This document shows positions 45,543-54,684 of a stretch of 64,000 nt of DNA, piece after piece. Under the pieces are notes generated by a model that did not search any database, had not been told where the DNA came from, and saw only the letters and a list, made by a program, of their open reading frames with translations. Both the position numbers and the translations under genes were made by a program. Source of the DNA: UBA8106 sp964569695. GTDB lineage: Bacteria; Acidobacteriota; Vicinamibacteria; Vicinamibacterales; UBA823. The stretch covers positions 1 through 64,000 of the forward strand of contig CAZMUA010000012.1 of NCBI GenBank assembly GCA_964569695.1, read 5' to 3'. Positions within the stretch are counted from its first letter, which is position 1. Every line of letters starts with the position of its first letter.

Positions 45543-46908
45543 TTACTTGCTTTCCACTATCTTGACGCCAGATAGACAAATCATCCAACGCACGTTCAGC
45601 CATAGCTTGACGACGCATTGATCGGCGCCTTGGCCCATTAATGAGCATCGGTAATAACCCAAAAGTCATATTGGTAGGTTGATAGTTTCTCGAATCAGCG
45701 TGGGCAACATAATAAGCCAACGCGCCCAATGAAGTGGTACGCGGTAGTTTACGTGGAACCTGACCATGACAGAGTGCCGCAGCATTAAGTCCCGCAATCA
45801 AGCCTGAGGCTGCACTTTCTACGTAGCCTTCCACTCCCGATATCTGTCCAGCAAAGAACAAGTCAGCACGACGCCGTGTTTGCCAAGTCTCTTGCAACAC
45901 ACTTGGAGCATTAATGTAAGTATTACGATGAATCATACCGAAACGAACAAATTTTGCATTCGTAAGACCCGGAATAAGTCGAAGCACTCGCTCCTGTTCT
46001 GCCCACTTCAACTGTGTCTGAAAACCAACCAAGCTGAAGTGGTCTGCGGCCAAATTGTCTTGACGTAGTTGAACAACAGCATAGGGCTCACGCCTGGTAT
46101 GAGGATCGGCTAAGCCAATCGGCTTCATCGGACCAAATCGTAACGTGTCGATCCCGCGACTAGCCATTACCTCAATTGGCAGGCAGCCCTCAAAAAACTT
46201 CGTGTTGTCAAAATCATGAATCGCCGCTACTTCAGCGCTCTGAACAGACTCCACAAATTTAATGTACTCTTCGCGAGTGAGCGGGCAATTCAAATAATCA
46301 CCCCTGACTTGATCAGAATCAGACAACAAAGTCCTGTCGTTTTTATCAACTTCTCGATCCCATCGTGAAGCTCGGAATGCTACGGTTTGATCGATTGAGT
46401 CGGCAAGAACGATAGGACTGATCGCGTCATAAAAATACAAATGGTCTGCGCCCACAAACGTGGCGATCTCGTCTGAAAGCGATGCTGACGTCAGAGGCCC
46501 AGTAGCAATTATTACAGGTTCCAATGGATCGCTAGGCGGAGGGATCTCATGCATCTCCTTGCGTTGGATCGTTACCAGTGGATGAGCCTCAAGTGCGGAC
46601 GTCATCTGATCGGCAAATTGTGTCCGATCTACTGCTAGAGCCGTCCCTGCTGGCACACTTGTTTGATCACCGATCTTCATCACGAGTGACCTGAGTTGCC
46701 GCATCTCTGCCTTCAAGAGACCGACTGCGCTTGTAAGTGTGTCTCCTCGGAATGAATTACTACAGACCAGTTCTGCCAAACGGTCCGTTTGATGGACTGC
46801 CGTGGCCTGCTCGGGCCGCATTTCATAGAGGAAAACCTCAACGCCAAGCGAGGCAGCTTGCCAGGCGGCTTCGCTCCCCGCCAGTCCACCACCAATAATA
46901 TGAATCAT
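45514..46908 (-). CDS. trmFO: TrmFO, folate-dependent tRNA (uracil-54) methyltransferase
   Basis: 464 residues from the ATG at 46908; a TTG seven codons earlier is open but unlikely. The FAD-binding start IHIIGGGLAGSEAAW, the cysteine segment LVCSNSFRGD, GIDTLRFGPMKPIGL and the second cofactor block QISGVEGYVESAASG are all TrmFO. It makes ribothymidine at position 54 of tRNA using methylenetetrahydrofolate and FAD. The gene lies between topA and xerC and overlaps the latter. Confidence 0.95.
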   Translation of the reverse strand: MIHIIGGGLAGSEAAWQAASLGVEVFLYEMRPEQATAVHQTDRLAELVCSNSFRGDTLTSAVGLLKAEMRQLRSLVMKIGDQTSVPAGTALAVDRTQFADQMTSALEAHPLVTIQRKEMHEIPPPSDPLEPVIIATGPLTSASLSDEIATFVGADHLYFYDAISPIVLADSIDQTVAFRASRWDREVDKNDRTLLSDSDQVRGDYLNCPLTREEYIKFVESVQSAEVAAIHDFDNTKFFEGCLPIEVMASRGIDTLRFGPMKPIGLADPHTRREPYAVVQLRQDNLAADHFSLVGFQTQLKWAEQERVLRLIPGLTNAKFVRFGMIHRNTYINAPSVLQETWQTRRRADLFFAGQISGVEGYVESAASGLIAGLNAAALCHGQVPRKLPRTTSLGALAYYVAHADSRNYQPTNMTFGLLPMLINGPRRRSMRRQAMAERALDDLSIWRQDSGKQVNVRPSAFIS

Positions 46909-46995
46909 GATCTGTTGGAAAGTAATCAATCAACTCGAAGCGGCAGGACAATCCCACCTCGATCTGTAAGCGCTCTCAGCTTGCGGTGTTACCCT

Positions 46996-49407
46996 TTAGA
47001 CCGCAGCAAGCTCTTCACTTCTGATGTAATCACACTCGTCGTTGTCGCAAAACACTTGACGGCCGTGACGCTTCGTGGTTTTTTCAACAAGGTACTCACG
47101 TTTGCACTTCGGACAGGCTTCGGCGAGAGGTCGCTTCCACAGCGTGAAGTCGCAATCAGGATAATTACTACAGCCGTAGAATGGAATATTTCGGCGCGTC
47201 TTGCGCTCAACTATATCCCCGCCATCTTTTGGACAACTCACACCAGTGCTTTTGAGTTTCACATACTTACAAGTCGGATAGCTGCTGCAGGCTGTAAATT
47301 CGCCGAAACGACCCTGCTTAATAACTAGTTGCGACTGACACTTCGGGCACTTTTCCTCGAGCAACTGATCAGGTTTCGCCGCGGAAAGACCCTGCTTGGT
47401 TTCAATAATCTTCCGGGTAGTTTTGCAATCGGGATAGCCCGAACACGCCAGAAACTGGCCAAACCGGCCACGTTTCACCACCATTGGTTTGCCACAATTC
47501 TCGCAGTTTTCGGCCTCTTCATCCTGACTTGGCTCGGTAGTCTCTAATTCACGTGTGTTCTCACAATCGGGGTACGCACTACACGCGAGAAACATCCCAA
47601 AACGCCCGACCTTGATGATCATCGGGGCTTTACACTTGTCACAGGTTTCATCACTCGGCAGGCCCTTAACTTTAATATTGGGCATAGCCTTCGCTGCCTG
47701 TTCGAGATCCTTTTCAAATTTTTTGTAAAAGCTCGCAAGCGTGCCTTGATAATCGGCGTCGCCATCCTCAATCTTATCGAGACTCTCTTCCAAAGCCTTG
47801 GTGTACTCCACGTCGAGAATATCGTTAAAGCTCTTTAAGAGTAACTCCGTAACAAGCCGCCCAAGACGCGATGGCTTAAATCGACCCTCAATCTTTGCAA
47901 CGTACTCACGGCTTTGCAGTACGCCAATGATCGCGGCATAGGTGCTCGGTCTCCCAATGCCGTTTTCTTCGAGTTCCTTGACCAGCATTGCTTCGCTGAA
48001 ACGGGGTCTGGGTTGCGTAAATTTTTGCTCAGATCTCGTTGCTTTGAGAGACAGCGTGTCACCCTTATTCAATGCTGGTAACAAGCCCTTGGTGTGTTCG
48101 TCGTCTTCGTTGGTGCCCTCTTGACCTCCTGGACCGTCACTGTTGTCCTCCACGTCCTTTGAATATGCCGAGAGCCAGCCTTTAAACTTGAGCACGGAAC
48201 CTTTAATTCGAAACGTATAGATACCAGCGTTGATATCCACCGTGGTGTCGTCAAAAATGGCTGGAAGCATCTGCGACGCCACAAATCGATTCCAGATAAT
48301 GCGATATATGTAAAACTGCTCCTTCGTCAGGTGTGGTTTCACTCGATCTGGGTCGTATTCCATCGAAGTCGGCCGGATCGCCTCATGCGCGTCTTGTGCG
48401 CCTTTTTTTGCGCGATAAATATTGGGCTTTGCTGGCAGGTATGCCTCACCGAAGGCACTCTGAATATGTTCACGCACATCCGTTAAGGCTTGATCTGATA
48501 CCCGCGTCGAGTCGGTGCGCATATACGTAATCAGGCCGACTGCACCTTCGCCAGATAGCTCTATGCCTTCGTAGAGTTGCTGCGCGATCATCATGGTCCG
48601 CTTTACTGGCATCTGCGAAGCTTGCTGCAACTTACTTGTAATGTACGGTGGCGCCGCCTGCTTTTTCCTAGCCTTAGTCCCGACAGTATCAACAATAAAA
48701 GATTCATCTGTAACTGCCTCAACAATCGTCTTTGATTCAGCTTCATTGAGAACCTTGACAGTTTTACCGTTTTTCTTCTGTAGTTTCGCCTCAAATTCCG
48801 GCGGGACTGGACCAATAAGATTTGCAAAGATGTGCCAATACTCTTCGGGGTTGAATTGTTCAATCTCGTGCTCACGATCGCACACGAGTTTAAGCGCGAT
48901 CGATTGAACGCGGCCAGCACTAAGACCACGACGCACCTTATCCCACAGTAAGGGACTCAGTTTGTACCCAACGAGACGATCAAGGACACGCCGTGCTTGT
49001 TGCGCGTCCACCATCCGTTGATCGATTTCTACCGGATGTTTGAGTGCTTCCACTATCGCTTGTTTGGTGATTTCGTTAAACATCAAACGATGCACGGAAC
49101 GCTTCTTGCCTCCAAGTTCAGCAGCTAAGTGCCAGCCGATCGCTTCACCTTCACGATCGGGGTCCGTCGCCACATAAATGTCAGTAGCTGCCTTTGCGGC
49201 TGCACGAAGCTCCTTGATCACTTTTTTTCGGGCCGGAATCGGCTCATAGACCGGTGTAAAAGCTTCATCCACGTCCACGCCAAGCTTACTCTTCGGTAAG
49301 TCGCGGATGTGTCCCATTGAAGCGACGACCTTGTAACTCTTGCCTAGATATTTATTGATAGTCTTCGCCTTAGCCGGCGATTCCACCACCACGAGTGATT
49401 TAGCCAT
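46996..49407 (-). CDS. topA: DNA topoisomerase I
   Basis: 803 residues from the ATG at 49407 (a GTG five codons earlier is possible). The Toprim domain begins KSLVVVESPAKAKTINKYLG, the acidic DPDREGEAIGWH is present, and the catalytic tyrosine lies in GLITYMRTDSTRVS. The C-terminal part holds five zinc-ribbon units in tandem, each with CxxC-type pairs: CDKC, CENC, CPKC, CPKD and CPKC starts. It relaxes negative supercoils. It leads the topA-trmFO-xerC series. Confidence 0.96.
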   Translation of the reverse strand: MAKSLVVVESPAKAKTINKYLGKSYKVVASMGHIRDLPKSKLGVDVDEAFTPVYEPIPARKKVIKELRAAAKAATDIYVATDPDREGEAIGWHLAAELGGKKRSVHRLMFNEITKQAIVEALKHPVEIDQRMVDAQQARRVLDRLVGYKLSPLLWDKVRRGLSAGRVQSIALKLVCDREHEIEQFNPEEYWHIFANLIGPVPPEFEAKLQKKNGKTVKVLNEAESKTIVEAVTDESFIVDTVGTKARKKQAAPPYITSKLQQASQMPVKRTMMIAQQLYEGIELSGEGAVGLITYMRTDSTRVSDQALTDVREHIQSAFGEAYLPAKPNIYRAKKGAQDAHEAIRPTSMEYDPDRVKPHLTKEQFYIYRIIWNRFVASQMLPAIFDDTTVDINAGIYTFRIKGSVLKFKGWLSAYSKDVEDNSDGPGGQEGTNEDDEHTKGLLPALNKGDTLSLKATRSEQKFTQPRPRFSEAMLVKELEENGIGRPSTYAAIIGVLQSREYVAKIEGRFKPSRLGRLVTELLLKSFNDILDVEYTKALEESLDKIEDGDADYQGTLASFYKKFEKDLEQAAKAMPNIKVKGLPSDETCDKCKAPMIIKVGRFGMFLACSAYPDCENTRELETTEPSQDEEAENCENCGKPMVVKRGRFGQFLACSGYPDCKTTRKIIETKQGLSAAKPDQLLEEKCPKCQSQLVIKQGRFGEFTACSSYPTCKYVKLKSTGVSCPKDGGDIVERKTRRNIPFYGCSNYPDCDFTLWKRPLAEACPKCKREYLVEKTTKRHGRQVFCDNDECDYIRSEELAAV

Positions 49408-49802
49408 AAGTCTTGGATTCACGAAAATCGGCGTGAAAGTTATGACACACCGACTACGTTTCTAGCAAATACGTTACCATTATCCAATCAGCAGAACGAA
49501 ACCTGCCAGTTCAACAACTTCCCGTCGATATACTGCATTCAAGGCCAAAACATTAAGCAAAACTTTAATCTGAGGCCATCCCAAATAAGTTTCAGGCTTC
49601 TTCATAGATCATCGACCACTTGCACTAGAACCTTTGCTCTAATATCAAAATCACGTAATTTCTCCAATATTAAGAGCTCTTCTAGCAATCCTAGGACGAC
49701 AAGCCCAGGACTTCATCCCATTGATCTGAGCGATAAGTGAAGGCATCCAACCAAATCCAGCACCTTCTTGGTGTTAGATCACAATTGAGCGAATCACCCT
49801 GC
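49408..49802. other. Intergenic region without a recognisable gene
   Basis: About 395 bases between topA and the promoter of the TPR gene. I see no tRNA, no protein-like frame and no strong hairpin with a T run. It should contain the topA promoter. Confidence 0.4.
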
Positions 49803-49831
49803 TTGCACCAGCACGTGCCCATAGTTATAGT
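49803..49831 (+). promoter_or_regulatory. Promoter candidate for the TPR/lipoprotein operon
   Basis: TTGCAC (49803-49808) and TATAGT (49826-49831) have the ideal 17-base spacing. The leader to the TTG start at 49934 would be about 95 bases. Confidence 0.55.
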
Positions 49832-49933
49832 GAACCAGTGTGGTTACGGATAAGACTTACAATAAGTCATTAATTCACCAACAATTTATGTAAGAACTGC
49901 GCGTAACTAGTTCCCGCAAGGAAGGATTTCCCG

Positions 49934-50281
49934 TTGACGATAAGGCAGGGCATGCTGTCGGTAGGCTTCGTGCTGTTACTTTGCACTCTAGAGGTGCAGG
50001 CCGACGATCGCTCAGATGCCAAACGACAGGTGGAATTCGGTATCACTGTGGCCGAGCGAGGACTATGGCGAGAAGCTACTTATCGGTGGCAACGCGCTGT
50101 CGCCATCGATCCGACCTATGCGCCCGCATGGAATAACCTTGCCGTGGCACACGAACACGAAGGTGAGTTTGAATCAGCTCGTGAAGCTTATGATCGTGCG
50201 CTGGAATTGGAACCAAACAACCTGTCGATCCAACAGAATTATGAACTGTTTAGAGAAATTAATGATCGCACTCAACCGTAA
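49934..50281 (+). CDS. Small secreted TPR protein
   Basis: 115 residues from a TTG at 49934 with AAGGAAGGA upstream. A signal peptide covers about 1-23 (LLLCTLEVQA). The remainder is two tetratricopeptide repeats: the conserved pattern WRxAxxRWQRAVxIDPTYAPAWNNLA (about 45-70) and REAYDRALELEPN (about 82-94). TPRs bind protein partners. Its end overlaps the next lipoprotein gene by 20 bases, so the two proteins probably act together at the envelope. Confidence 0.75.
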   Translation: MTIRQGMLSVGFVLLLCTLEVQADDRSDAKRQVEFGITVAERGLWREATYRWQRAVAIDPTYAPAWNNLAVAHEHEGEFESAREAYDRALELEPNNLSIQQNYELFREINDRTQP

Positions 50282-51041
50282 GCTCCTACTTAGCCTTGCA
50301 CTTGTTTTGCTCACTACTGGATGCGTCAGTTCGTCACTGTCAGAAGTGATGATCGAAACGCCGATTAAGCCAAAACTTGACGTGAGTTCATTTGAGCGGG
50401 TGTTGGTGGCAGGCTTTGTGGCCGGTGGTAGCGAGGACCTGAATGCGAATCTCGAAACCGTCCGGTTGCTCAGAAGTCAACTGCGCATCCAAGACACTAT
50501 GCAGGTTGTAGACGCAAACACTCTCCTGCTTAACGAACTAGTTGAACAACAGCTTGCGACAACCCGACGGACTCTTGGAGAATCGACACCACTGTTACCG
50601 CCCGATGAGATTACTGAAGAGCAGGACTTCATGGCTTACGAACGCGTCTTTACTGATGTAGAATTTTGGCAACGCCTAGGTAGCGAACATCGAAATCCTC
50701 TCATCATCACTGGCACGATCCTATTTCGACCGCAAGCGCGTACGGGCTTCGTGACGAGAGAACAAGAAACCTATGACGCCTTCGGTCGCCGACAAGTGCA
50801 ACCAACTAGAACCTACAGTGAGCGACAAGGATTTGTTTTAAGTCCAAAATTTATTTTCATAGACGGCCAAACAGGAACAGTGCTTTATAGCGAGTCTCAT
50901 CGAGAAGAAATTTTGTACGACTCGCAACAAAACACACCCCCACTGTCTGGGTTTTTTGAGTTAATGGATCGTATAATTCCAACTTTTCTCAGTTCTATGA
51001 GCACTCAGACAATTCGTGGATCACGAATATTGCTTAGATAA
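50262..51041 (+). CDS. Lipoprotein of unknown function, partner of the TPR protein
   Basis: 259 residues from the ATG at 50262. The frame extends upstream through the TPR gene in another phase, so the earlier start is rejected. The signal peptide ends in the lipobox LTTGC at C21. The mature part (about 45-259) has alternating strands and helices with VLVAGFVAGG and LIITGTILFRPQ, which resembles the curli-assembly/CsgG-like or GNA1162-like lipoprotein folds, but I cannot assign a family. The arrangement TPR plus lipoprotein overlapping by 20 bases supports a joint role. Confidence 0.6.
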   Translation: MIALNRKLLLSLALVLLTTGCVSSSLSEVMIETPIKPKLDVSSFERVLVAGFVAGGSEDLNANLETVRLLRSQLRIQDTMQVVDANTLLLNELVEQQLATTRRTLGESTPLLPPDEITEEQDFMAYERVFTDVEFWQRLGSEHRNPLIITGTILFRPQARTGFVTREQETYDAFGRRQVQPTRTYSERQGFVLSPKFIFIDGQTGTVLYSESHREEILYDSQQNTPPLSGFFELMDRIIPTFLSSMSTQTIRGSRILLR

Positions 51042-51137
51042 TATTGAATGGCAACCGCAAAACGTCGACGGATTGCAACCGACAATTAGCAGCCGTTTTC
51101 AAGAAAATGACCTTAGCAAGTTGTGCACATGACTGCG

Positions 51138-51166
51138 TTGCACGTGATTAAATTAGGTGTTAACCT
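51138..51166 (+). promoter_or_regulatory. Weak promoter candidate for rplU-rpmA
   Basis: TTGCAC (51138-51143) and TAACCT (51161-51166) are 17 bases apart. TATAGA at 51178-51183 is an alternative -10. Confidence 0.3.
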
Positions 51167-51188
51167 ATTAGATTCCTATAGATGATTA

Positions 51189-51231
51189 CGAGGTGCCTAG
51201 AGAAAGCCTCGATAATGGGAGCGGTGAGGAG
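51189..51231 (+). promoter_or_regulatory. rplU leader with hairpin and alternative pairing to the ribosome binding site
   Basis: CGAGG (51189-51193) pairs with CCTCG (51207-51211). The same CCTC can instead pair with GAGG (51226-51229), part of the ribosome binding site GAGGAG (51226-51231) of rplU. The two pairings exclude each other, the layout of a simple translational switch. Confidence 0.35.
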
Positions 51232-51239
51232 AAATAAGA

Positions 51240-51557
51240 TTGTACGCAATTATTAAAAGTGGTGGCCGGCAACTTAAAGTGGCTCCGGGCAGCTTGGTTA
51301 CAGTGGACCGACTATCCGATGACCCTGGCCAAGAAGTGAACTTCGATCGTGTACTGCTCGTCGAAAAGGACGGCGGTGAGATTGTGGTTGGCACACCTTA
51401 CGTTTCTAATGCGAGCGTGTCAGGAATTGTTGACGCTGAAACCCAAGGGCCAAAAATTCGTGTGTTCAAGAAAAAGCGTCGTAAGGGATTCCGGCGCACA
51501 CAAGGGCATCGTAGTATCTTGACGCGCATTCGAGTCAAGGACATCATCGTTAAATAA
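51240..51557 (+). CDS. rplU: 50S ribosomal protein L21
   Basis: 105 residues from a TTG at 51240 with GAGGAG eight bases upstream. The family start YAIIKSGGRQLKVAPG and the C-terminal RRTQGHRSILTRIRVKDI are clear. It binds 23S rRNA in the large subunit. Forms the rplU-rpmA-obg-nadD-rsfS series, a widespread order. Confidence 0.96.
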   Translation: MYAIIKSGGRQLKVAPGSLVTVDRLSDDPGQEVNFDRVLLVEKDGGEIVVGTPYVSNASVSGIVDAETQGPKIRVFKKKRRKGFRRTQGHRSILTRIRVKDIIVK

Positions 51558-51590
51558 ACATTCCGATGGGGTCTTGCAACCAGTTTAGTC

Positions 51591-51851
51591 ATGGCACATA
51601 AAAAAGGACAGGGAAGCTCTCGTAACGGTCGTGACAGCAACGCACAACGTCTTGGTGTGAAGCGATTCGATGGAAATATCGTGACTGGTGGATCCATTCT
51701 TGTTCGCCAAAGGGGACGCCGATTCAGGCCTGGGCTGAATGTCGGCGTTGGAAAGGATGATACGATCTTCGCCAAAATTGATGGTCGTGTTAGCTTTCAA
51801 GATCACGGTCGCCGGGGTCGGGTAATTAGCGTGCTTCCTGCCGATTCCTAA
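51591..51851 (+). CDS. rpmA: 50S ribosomal protein L27
   Basis: 86 residues, start AHKKGQGSSRNGRDSN right after the methionine, so there is no Firmicutes-like cleavable N-terminal extension. The core GVKRFDGNIVTGGSILVRQRG is L27. Its N terminus reaches the peptidyl-transferase centre. It follows rplU by 33 bases. Confidence 0.96.
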   Translation: MAHKKGQGSSRNGRDSNAQRLGVKRFDGNIVTGGSILVRQRGRRFRPGLNVGVGKDDTIFAKIDGRVSFQDHGRRGRVISVLPADS

Positions 51852-51919
51852 TTGACGAAAAGTATCCGTATCATTCGGTTATGATGCTGGGTTAATTTGG
51901 ACTGCGTGCGAATTTCTTC

Positions 51920-52945
51920 ATGTTCGTCGACGAAGTCGACATTCAAGTAACGGCGGGAGATGGTGGTCGAGGCTGTCTAAGCTTTCGACGCGAGAAGTTC
52001 ATTCCGCGTGGAGGACCTGACGGGGGTGACGGCGGAAACGGAGGTTCGATCTTCCTTGTCGCAAGTTCTCACGTTAACACTCTGATTAAATATCGCTTCC
52101 ATCCAGAGTACAGAGCACGAAAAGGTTCTCACGGCGAAGGTTCAAACCGCACAGGCCGCAACGGCATTGATATTGAATTAGAAGTTCCAACCGGCACAAC
52201 AGTCTTAGAGCAAATTAATGAGGATTACCACCAACTCGTTGACCTGACGAAGGTAGGCCAGCGCGCCCTCATAGCACGAGGTGGCAAAGGAGGTCGAGGT
52301 AACGCACGCTTCGCAACGTCGACTAATCAAGCTCCTCGACGAACAGAACCTGGGCAACCCGGTGAAGATCGTCGACTGAAATTGAAACTAAAACTGTTGG
52401 CGGATGTTGGTCTTGTGGGGTTTCCCAACGTAGGTAAATCTACACTTATTGCACGTCTCTCAGCTGCCAGGCCCAAGATCGCCAATTACCCATTTACGAC
52501 ACTATCACCCAATCTCGGCGTTGTAACCTTGTCGGATGATCGGGATTTCGTTATGGCAGACGTCCCAGGACTCGTAAAAGGGGCGCACCGTGGATTAGGA
52601 CTCGGACAACAGTTTCTGAGTCACCTCGAACGAACAAAAGTTCTCGTTCACATAGTGGATGTTTCCTCGGAATCAGGGCGAGATCCAGTTGATGATTTCG
52701 AAATTATCTGCCAAGAACTTGAGCTGTTTGTTCCGCCTTCCACTGAAAAAAATAATGATCGACTGAGTGAACGACCGAAGCTCGTGGTCGCTAACAAGAT
52801 TGATGTGATGGATGAACCTGAGCGACTCGCTCGGCTGAGTAAAATCATGGCCGAACGAGGAATCTTACTCTTCCCTGTTTCAGCCATAACTGGCGAAGGA
52901 TTGTCAGCTCTAGTTGAAGCTCTTTGGCAAATGATCAAGGAGTAG
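51920..52945 (+). CDS. obg: Obg GTPase (CgtA), ribosome assembly
   Basis: 341 residues. The glycine-rich Obg fold takes the first 155 residues (DGGRGCLSFRREKF, PDGGDGGNGG). The GTPase domain shows G1 GFPNVGKST (about 166-174), G3 DVPG, G4 NKID and G5 SAITG. It acts in late large-subunit assembly and stringent response. The variable C-terminal OCT domain is absent, giving the short type. AAGGAG near its end serves as the nadD ribosome binding site. Confidence 0.95.
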   Translation: MFVDEVDIQVTAGDGGRGCLSFRREKFIPRGGPDGGDGGNGGSIFLVASSHVNTLIKYRFHPEYRARKGSHGEGSNRTGRNGIDIELEVPTGTTVLEQINEDYHQLVDLTKVGQRALIARGGKGGRGNARFATSTNQAPRRTEPGQPGEDRRLKLKLKLLADVGLVGFPNVGKSTLIARLSAARPKIANYPFTTLSPNLGVVTLSDDRDFVMADVPGLVKGAHRGLGLGQQFLSHLERTKVLVHIVDVSSESGRDPVDDFEIICQELELFVPPSTEKNNDRLSERPKLVVANKIDVMDEPERLARLSKIMAERGILLFPVSAITGEGLSALVEALWQMIKE

Positions 52946-52949
52946 GCTT

Positions 52950-53648
52950 ATGAACGATCAAACTAGAGTCGGTATTTTTGGCGGCACATTCGACCCAATT
53001 CATTTTGGACACTTACAGGTGGCCGCCATTGCACAGAAGGCCTTGCATTTACATGATCTTCTGTTTTTACCATCCCACGTACCTCTACACCGAGGCTCCC
53101 CACCTCTGGCAAACCCTGAGCATCGTCTAGCAATGGTCAAATTGGCGGTGCGAAATCGAGCTGGTTTCCATGTATCGGAACTAGAATTGAGTTCACAAGA
53201 ACCGTCCTACACTTCCAACACGCTGCGACGACTCGTTAACCAAGGTTATACGCCCCAACAGCTGTTTTTTGTCATTGGAGCAGACGCATTCTCAGAAATT
53301 TCCACGTGGCGAGGTTATCCCGATATCCTAGATCAAGCACATTTCATAGTGGTTTCTAGGTCTGGACATTCAGTCGTGGAAATCCTTCGTCGTGTCTCGG
53401 GTTTAGATGACCGAATCAAAGAAATCCCTGAAGAACCCTCATTACCCGTGGACATAATCCAAATGAAATTACACGAGCCGACGGTCTTTTTTGTCCAAGC
53501 TACGACTCCAAACATCTCGTCGAGCAGCGTGCGCCGTCAGATGGAGATCGGTGAATCCGTGGATGAACTGATTCCCCCTGAAGTCTTGAACTACATCCGT
53601 CAAAAAGACCTGTACGTATCATCGTCTGGTAAAAACAATTTTAAATGA
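52950..53648 (+). CDS. nadD: Nicotinate-nucleotide adenylyltransferase
   Basis: 232 residues. The nucleotidyltransferase motif GGTFDPIHFGH (about 11-21, with HxGH) and the C-terminal SSSVRRQ are conserved. It forms nicotinate adenine dinucleotide from nicotinate mononucleotide and ATP in NAD synthesis. It follows obg by four bases and overlaps rsfS as ATGA, so all three are coupled. Confidence 0.95.
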   Translation: MNDQTRVGIFGGTFDPIHFGHLQVAAIAQKALHLHDLLFLPSHVPLHRGSPPLANPEHRLAMVKLAVRNRAGFHVSELELSSQEPSYTSNTLRRLVNQGYTPQQLFFVIGADAFSEISTWRGYPDILDQAHFIVVSRSGHSVVEILRRVSGLDDRIKEIPEEPSLPVDIIQMKLHEPTVFFVQATTPNISSSSVRRQMEIGESVDELIPPEVLNYIRQKDLYVSSSGKNNFK

Positions 53649-54043
53649 CCACTAAACAAAACGAACCGTCCACCACTAACGCGACAACTCACCTGCCGGA
53701 ATCAGTTAGACAAGCTGTAGAGGCAATGCGCGACAAGAAGGGCACTGACATGGTGATCCTTGATTTTCGCGGGACTGAAGTCTTCACGGATTTCTTCGTC
53801 GTGTGTTCCGGACAACACGTCAGACAAGTCAAAGCGATTGCAGACAACGTCGCTGAACACCTGCGGACACAGGCCATTAAACCAACACATGTGGAAGGTT
53901 ACAATCGTGCAGACTGGGTATTAATGGACTTTTTTGATTTTGTAGTGCACATTTTTACCCCAGAAACCCGATCCTTCTATTCATTGGAACGCCTATGGGC
54001 CAGTGGGAAATGTCTATATGTTGACAAGGATAAGGTTGGATAA
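53645..54043 (+). CDS. rsfS: Ribosome silencing factor RsfS
   Basis: 132 residues. The family block DFRGTEVFTDFFVVCSGQHVRQVKAIADNV and the C-terminal ADWVLMDFFDFVVHIF are clear. It binds L14 and blocks subunit joining in starvation. It starts inside the nadD stop (ATGA), the conserved nadD-rsfS order. It ends three bases from the convergent tmk stop, leaving no room for a terminator. Confidence 0.94.
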   Translation: MTTKQNEPSTTNATTHLPESVRQAVEAMRDKKGTDMVILDFRGTEVFTDFFVVCSGQHVRQVKAIADNVAEHLRTQAIKPTHVEGYNRADWVLMDFFDFVVHIFTPETRSFYSLERLWASGKCLYVDKDKVG

Positions 54044-54046
54044 CGA

Positions 54047-54676
54047 TTAGGAATCCTCGGCACGCACTTCGGAGTTACCCGTACTCAAGAGAGACGCAAG
54101 TCGTAACGAGACAGACGAAAAAACTTCGTCGGCAACATCTTCCTTAGATTGTTCACCATCCACACGCACCCACGCCTCTTCTAATTGCTCAATATAACTC
54201 TTGCGAACTCGACCAAGCAGCGCTAGGTCGCGCTCGTACCGGTCGCGACCAACTGACTTCCGTCGAGCTGCAGTCTCAGGCATGATGTCAAGAAACACTG
54301 TCAGGTTTGGCTCCGGTAAGAAGCGCTGAATATCAGTCAACCATGCAGGATCCAGCGCCTGCGCTGTACCATAAGCAATGCTAGACGCCACATACCGATC
54401 GCAGATGATTACAAGACCGCCAGTCAACCATCGCTCCAGGTCGCTCCGACGTTCATATCTATTGGCTACGTAGAGCAATTGCATCACATCACTGGGATAA
54501 TCTCGCTCACCCTGCAGCGCCCTAGCGATCTCCTCACCAATAGAGGTACCGTAGTCTGGAAAGGAAACAACTCGTGATTTATTACCATTTTCTCGCAATC
54601 TGTCACGCAGCAGTTGCGCCTGGGTCTCTTTTCCACTTTGATCAAGGCCTTCGAACGCTATTAAAACTCCTGCCAT
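54047..54676 (-). CDS. tmk: Thymidylate kinase-like protein
   Basis: 209 residues from the ATG at 54676; AGGAG five bases upstream decides for it over an earlier in-frame codon. The P-loop is GLDQSGKETQ (about 9-18), where most family members have a glycine-rich EGLDGAGKST: the Asp-Gln-Ser version is also seen in thymidylate kinases of several phyla. The DR(Y/H) motif CDRYVASS follows. It phosphorylates dTMP to dTDP. Eight bases separate it from lysA upstream. Confidence 0.88.
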   Translation of the reverse strand: MAGVLIAFEGLDQSGKETQAQLLRDRLRENGNKSRVVSFPDYGTSIGEEIARALQGERDYPSDVMQLLYVANRYERRSDLERWLTGGLVIICDRYVASSIAYGTAQALDPAWLTDIQRFLPEPNLTVFLDIMPETAARRKSVGRDRYERDLALLGRVRKSYIEQLEEAWVRVDGEQSKEDVADEVFSSVSLRLASLLSTGNSEVRAEDS

Positions 54677-54684
54677 GTGTGCTC

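Noticed and set aside
50016..50261. Upstream part of the lipoprotein frame
   Set aside because: It overlaps the TPR gene in a different phase and does not resemble protein; the lipoprotein signal starts at 50262.
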